Below are positions 60,501 through 64,000 of a DNA stretch of 64,000 bases, piece after piece. The position numbers were made by a program, and so were the translations under genes. Source of the stretch: Moesziomyces globuligerus (lineage: Eukaryota; Basidiomycota; Ustilaginomycetes; Ustilaginales; Ustilaginaceae); NCBI GenBank assembly GCA_030849465.1, contig JARVLF010000019.1, positions 310,001-374,000 on the forward strand, written 5' to 3'. The notes beneath the pieces were generated by a model, which searched no databases, was not told the origin of the DNA, and saw nothing but the letters and a program-made list of their open reading frames with translations. The first letter of the stretch is position 1. Every line of letters starts with the position of its first letter.

Positions 60501-63500
60501 GCGATCAGCTTGCGCTGTCTGTCCTCGAGCAGCGGCAACGCCGCCTTCTTCGCTTTGGATCCCGCCTGGGCGAGCAGCGTCTCGAAGCCGGTCTGCGCGA
60601 CGTGCTTGGCGGTGTCGATGGTAAAGGCATCCACCATCAGGCCGAGCGGATCGACGGTGGTCGGCAGCGCCGGGATCTTGGCCTTGGCGACCTTGGCGTC
60701 TCGCTGGAACGAGTTGTACAGGCCCTGGCACTCGGCCTGCAGCCGTTGCAGCATCACCGTCATCTCGGCGTAGGTGGGCGGCGCAGGCGTTTCGAGCACG
60801 CTGATGAGGCGGCGCGAGAGGTCGGCCACGACGGGACTCGAATCCTTCAAGTCGCCGCCGAGAAGAGCCGACGCTTGTGCCCATTCCTGGATGATGGCGG
60901 CGACGAGGCACTTTTGCAGCGCCGAGGTCGACTCGAGGTACTCGACGAGCACGTCGCCGAATGCTGCGGTGTCGTCCTCGCGCGGGAAGCGCGCCATGGC
61001 GCCACCGAGCGCCTCGGCAGCACTGAGACGGCCTCGAATCACCGCGTCGACACCGACAAGCGACAGGTCCTGCGTGAGGATGCCCTTGTCGACGTTGTGG
61101 CGGTTCACATCTGCATGGCTGCTCGTGCCGAACGAGGCGCTGTAGAAGAGCGTAAAGTCGATCGGCGAGCCGAGCGGCGTCATGATGATGCGGAAGAAGT
61201 TGACGACGTGCGGGCCCAGCAGCGTGCGTACCGACGCAGCGTCAGCGGCGACATGCGCCAGCGCGTGACCCCAAGCATCGGCGCTTGCCCGGCGGATGGG
61301 CAACTTCTCCTCGACGACCAGATTCTGGAAGAGCAGCCGCAGCACGCGCTCGTCGATCCAGTCCTTTGGCAGCGAGGGGACGGTCAGGAAGACCCGCAGG
61401 GCGTTGAGCACCGAAAGCCGAACGCTGGTGATGGTGTGTCGGAAGAAAGGGAACAGGCGCGGGATGAGGAGCGAGAGCGCACGCTCCTCTTCGGCCTCGG
61501 CACGCAGATGCACAACAATGCCCGGGCGCTCGACGAGCTTGGCGAGCAGGTCCATCACGACGCCGATGCTGCTGGCCAGGTCATCCTTGAGGTCGCCCAG
61601 GCAGTCCCAGAGCTGATCCAGCAACCGACCTACTTCGCGGGGCAGCTTTTCCAGAATCACGTCGACGATCGGCACCAGCGCAGACGCGGCCACGGCCCGC
61701 ACGTCGTCGTCTTCGTCTTTCAGTCCGAGGATGGCGACTTCGACCACGTCCCGGAGCATCCTGCCCGGATCCGCCGCGTCGACATCTACATGCTCTTCTT
61801 CCTTCTTGACCGCAGTCTCGTCCGTTTTAATGACGGCGGCGTTCATGAGCAAGTCCTTCTTGACGACGACTTCATACTTGAGGCCGAGCAGACCTGCATG
61901 GCGCACTTCCCAGACGTAGCCTTTCTTGCCACGCTTGGCGGCGAACCCGCTGTGGGCATCGGTGGCGGCACCCTCGGCGGCGTGATCCTGGCGAATCATC
62001 TGGAGGAGGACGTTGTGGACCGAAAGGATCGACGACTCGGGCATGTGAGGCATGAGGCAGGCCAACGTCTGGCTCGCCGTCTCACGCACAGGGGCGACGA
62101 CCTGGTCAAAGACAAAGTCGCCGAGGCGGTCGAGGGCAAAGACGCAGAGCAGCTTGATCGACATGTCGTCGCACCACGCCTTGTGCATCTTGGCGTTGGC
62201 GTCCACGGAGGCGAGCTGCACCTTGCCGCCTCCGGAGCCCTGCGTCTTGAGGAGTTCGCGCAGGCCGAGGGCGGCGCCGTGACGGGTCTCCCACGTGGGG
62301 CTGAAGAGATCGACGCTGAGCGTGTCGACGACGAGGCGGAAGGGCCACTCGCCAGGCCGCACCTGGAACGGATTGGCAGCGGAGGCGTAGGTGGCGGGAG
62401 CAGCACCACCAGGTGCCGGAGACGAGGCGGCAGCGGGCGAGCCCGGTGTCTCGCCGATGGGCGTCGGGGTCGAGGCGCTACCGGTGACAGCTGGAAGCGA
62501 ACCCGGCCCGCCAGCAGGATGCTTCGGAGTCGGCGGTGGACCGGCGGTCAGGTAGTCGCCGCCCGCATTCGAATGAACCGGCGTGGCCGGCATCTGGCTC
62601 GAAGGTGTCTTGACGCGAAGACCCGAGCCAGCCGCGAGGCCTGGCGAGGAAGCATCGCCACTGTCGAGGACACGCGTCTTGGCTTCGGGGGCGCCGTTCT
62701 TGCCCTCGAGCTTGCGCTTGCGCTTGAGAGCGTTGCGTTCGCGCGCGCTGAGTTTGCTCATGTCGATCTCCTCGGTAGGCGTCTCGGATGCCGGAGCGGA
62801 GGAAGGGGATGGCGCCGACGCTGCAGCGGCAAAGGTGGGCGTAGAGGGCGACGGGGACGACGGAGCAGCTACCGGCCCGCCGAATCGGGGAGGAGGAAGG
62901 CCGGCACCGCCCGGTGAGCCTGAGGCGCCGAATCGCGGAGGTGGAAGCTTGGATTTCGAAGCGCCTCCCGCAGCAGTGCGCCAGTCGACGTTGCCTTGCG
63001 AAGAGCGCGGGACGGCCGAGGTGGCTGTCTCGCCCGTCTTGAGTTCCGCTTCCACGTCCATGCCGATGTCCATCTCGTCGAGGCCGAATCCGAGGCCGAG
63101 CTTGCTGACGACGTCCTTCTTTGCCTGGGCGAGGCGGTCTGCGCCCGCGGCGAGCGAGGCCTGCTCGAACTCCTTGCCTGCCGAGGAGAGCAGCTTGGTG
63201 CCGGTAGCGAGCACGGTGGGGAGCGAGAATGCGTCAAAAGTGAGGAGCGACTCGGTGGCGAGAAGCTCGGAGAGATCCGGCTTGGCGTCCTTGGAGTCTT
63301 CGTCTTCGTCGGCGAGCACCGACTTGGAGCTCTGGCCGGGCTTGGAAGGCTCGATGTCCGGATCCCAGATGCCGGCAGCGTGGCAGATGCTCTCGATGGC
63401 TAGCGCAGCAGCGACGCGGGTATCCCAGCTCTTGGAGCGAAGGAAGGGAACGACACGGGCGAGATAAGAGGTGATCTCGTCCCAATCGCCGTCGGTGCCT

Positions 63501-63865
63501 CGGTAGACTCCGAGCTGCTCCTCGGTGGACGGACCGACAAAGCTGTGCTGCCTGTTGATCTGCTCGGTGGTGCCGAACTTGCCCGCTCGCTTTGCGGACG
63601 TCGCGGAGGCATCTTCGCTCTTGACGAGTCCGTCCGCTTCAGGGTCGACGGCGGGAGTGGAGGCACCCGAAGCCAAGCCGTTGGACGCGAGTCGCGACTC
63701 GGCCTTGGGCGGCTTGGGGTGGGCGGCGGTGTGCTGTGCTGTTGTCTGGCCTCGAATGCGGACGGCGGCGATCTGGCCGAGCTGCTTGGCTGCAGTAGCA
63801 CGAATCGCGGGCGTCGAGCCCGTGTCGAGGAGCGAGACGAGTCGATCCAATCTGGTGGCCGCCAT
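57575..63865 (-). CDS. MOT1: Mot1/BTAF1, TBP-removing Snf2-family ATPase
   Basis: One exon of 2096 residues, longer than yeast Mot1 (1867). Mot1 grips TATA-binding protein with N-terminal HEAT repeats and uses ATP to strip it from DNA, acting globally on transcription. The N-terminus MAATRLDRLVSLLDTGSTPA, followed by IRATAAKQLGQIAAVR, is typical. HEAT repeats run to about 1450, with a Ser/Pro/Ala-rich insert at 280-500. The Snf2 ATPase lies at about 1510-2050: motif I DDMGLGKTLQ, II DEGHVIRSAKTKT, III LLLSGTPIQNN, V TTQVGGLGLTLTGADTV, VI AMDRAHRLGQKKVVNVYRL. All helicase motifs look intact. The C-terminal DSMETDQILDLFN, a Mot1 hallmark, is present. Confidence 0.97.
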   Translation of the reverse strand: MAATRLDRLVSLLDTGSTPAIRATAAKQLGQIAAVRIRGQTTAQHTAAHPKPPKAESRLASNGLASGASTPAVDPEADGLVKSEDASATSAKRAGKFGTTEQINRQHSFVGPSTEEQLGVYRGTDGDWDEITSYLARVVPFLRSKSWDTRVAAALAIESICHAAGIWDPDIEPSKPGQSSKSVLADEDEDSKDAKPDLSELLATESLLTFDAFSLPTVLATGTKLLSSAGKEFEQASLAAGADRLAQAKKDVVSKLGLGFGLDEMDIGMDVEAELKTGETATSAVPRSSQGNVDWRTAAGGASKSKLPPPRFGASGSPGGAGLPPPRFGGPVAAPSSPSPSTPTFAAAASAPSPSSAPASETPTEEIDMSKLSARERNALKRKRKLEGKNGAPEAKTRVLDSGDASSPGLAAGSGLRVKTPSSQMPATPVHSNAGGDYLTAGPPPTPKHPAGGPGSLPAVTGSASTPTPIGETPGSPAAASSPAPGGAAPATYASAANPFQVRPGEWPFRLVVDTLSVDLFSPTWETRHGAALGLRELLKTQGSGGGKVQLASVDANAKMHKAWCDDMSIKLLCVFALDRLGDFVFDQVVAPVRETASQTLACLMPHMPESSILSVHNVLLQMIRQDHAAEGAATDAHSGFAAKRGKKGYVWEVRHAGLLGLKYEVVVKKDLLMNAAVIKTDETAVKKEEEHVDVDAADPGRMLRDVVEVAILGLKDEDDDVRAVAASALVPIVDVILEKLPREVGRLLDQLWDCLGDLKDDLASSIGVVMDLLAKLVERPGIVVHLRAEAEEERALSLLIPRLFPFFRHTITSVRLSVLNALRVFLTVPSLPKDWIDERVLRLLFQNLVVEEKLPIRRASADAWGHALAHVAADAASVRTLLGPHVVNFFRIIMTPLGSPIDFTLFYSASFGTSSHADVNRHNVDKGILTQDLSLVGVDAVIRGRLSAAEALGGAMARFPREDDTAAFGDVLVEYLESTSALQKCLVAAIIQEWAQASALLGGDLKDSSPVVADLSRRLISVLETPAPPTYAEMTVMLQRLQAECQGLYNSFQRDAKVAKAKIPALPTTVDPLGLMVDAFTIDTAKHVAQTGFETLLAQAGSKAKKAALPLLEDRQRKLIAAIGFYQANKERQDTQVFASIAGAVISLKMLPAKLNPVIRSVMNSVKFEENPDLQTRSARSVAKLIEFCVSPAAKSNPSDKIVKNLCAFVCQDTTRVAIFANSRDVREGIVSMNEPVVAPRGPGRSSAKDEQAESDEVLQGKLIRRGAAAALAQLADLFGESLFEVVPMLWQCMSHALLSTFGSTATEADALIAKQEDLGQSILDACAVLDVNLPNLRGTLCDKVVELLPALTLAIQSDYAVVRSAAAKCFAVVASCLTEVALKHAVEQVVPLVADAASITNRQGAVELVYHTVQQLDLKILPYVIFLIVPILGRMSDNDEKVRLVATNTFASLVKMVPLEAGLPDPPGFSAELLQRREVERKFLTQLLDGSKVEPYAIPVEINAKLRKYQQEGVNWMAFLAKYQLHGILCDDMGLGKTLQSICILSSKHHERAERYRLTRAADAKPLPSLIICPPTLTGHWCHEIKQYANNLRPLLYSGLPAERARLQAEIGRYDAVVMSYDVVRNDIAALSQVAWNYCILDEGHVIRSAKTKTTRAVKMIRANHRLLLSGTPIQNNVLELWSLFDFLMPGFLGTERSFHERFGKPIIASRDGKLSAKEQEAAALALEALHKQVLPFLLRRLKEDVLDDLPPKIIQDIECDLGEIQKQLYDDFSKEQNEDEAEAFAGKAAASGGKEPASEKQHVFKALQYMRKLVNHPSLVLTDDNAKHVAIKAKLERSGGSLSDISHSPKLQALRQLLLDCGIGGGAGAGAAGGGAELGGDGESAVSQHRVLIFCQLKQMIDIIQRDLFAALMPSVSYMRLDGSVSAEKRHSIVQTFNADPSIDVLLLTTQVGGLGLTLTGADTVIFVEHDWNPMKDLQAMDRAHRLGQKKVVNVYRLITKNTLEAKIMGLQRFKLNVANSVVNQQNAGMDSMETDQILDLFNAQNGNKDEKEPERKKGFGRLTQKQILDGAHKGPENEEQEYQEMSTWRPDQ

Positions 63866-64000
63866 GGTGAGATTGCCGTAAAGGTGGCTCGAGCGCGCGT
63901 GTCTTCAGTTGGCGATTAGCAGACGCGCCGTGTAGGCCTGCAAGAGTTGACCAAAAGAGAGGCGGGTCCTGCGTGCCACAGGATGTGTTGGACCGAAGAA
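63866..64000. promoter_or_regulatory. MOT1 promoter/leader, cut by the window edge
   Basis: The 135 bases above the MOT1 ATG up to the window end. No further gene can be assigned. Confidence 0.4.

Overview
This window is nuclear DNA of a basidiomycete fungus, most likely a smut of the Ustilaginaceae (Ustilago, Sporisorium or Pseudozyma type). The evidence is GC-rich coding sequence, mostly intronless genes, short 70-225 nt GT-AG introns with CTAAC/CTGAC-like branch sites, and proteins resembling Ustilago maydis Car1 (phytoene desaturase), Pyr6 (OMP decarboxylase) and Kin2 (kinesin-1). I support 24 protein-coding genes. I see no tRNA or rRNA gene, no intact transposon, no CRISPR array and no sign of a secondary-metabolite cluster or effector cluster.

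Layout. 0-8.2 kb: a tiny Cys-rich membrane protein, a Zn2Cys6 transcription factor, a 2.8-kb gene-free stretch, and car1. 8.7-20 kb: TRM1, a mucin-like single-pass membrane protein, a 3.4-kb spacer with small tandem repeats, and a Pcl/Clg1-type cyclin. 20-30 kb: mitoribosomal MRP51, pyr6, the endonuclease III NTH1, the ribosome-rescue GTPase HBS1 (five exons) and AIM41. 30-45 kb: kin2, a UBLCP1-type phosphatase, cytosolic chorismate mutase ARO7, a small zinc-ribbon protein, elongin A, a TBC Rab-GAP, the monothiol glutaredoxin GRX4 and a lysine methyltransferase. 46-64 kb: NUF2, COG4, RVB2, mitoribosomal mS38, syntaxin SSO1, an uncharacterised helix-hairpin-helix protein, and the TBP-displacing ATPase MOT1.

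These are mainly housekeeping genes in a fungal core-genome arrangement, not one operon-like system. Many sit as divergent pairs sharing a promoter (car1/TRM1, MRP51/pyr6, kin2/UBLCP1, TBC/GRX4, methyltransferase/NUF2, COG4/RVB2) or as tightly convergent pairs (NTH1/HBS1 49 bp apart, HhH gene/MOT1 37 bp apart), where 3' transcripts probably overlap.

I found no clearly undescribed system. The most useful leads are: a splice-phase conflict in HBS1 that fits a Ski7-like truncated isoform made by intron retention; a syntaxin with about 47 residues beyond its membrane anchor; a gene whose first coding exon is only the start codon; probable dual mitochondrial/nuclear starts in TRM1 and NTH1; a Cys at the usual Thr/Val position of the UBLCP1 active-site motif; and a 14-bp perfect hairpin with flanking repeats in a convergent spacer. 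Exon borders were read by eye and checked for reading frame, not supported by transcripts.
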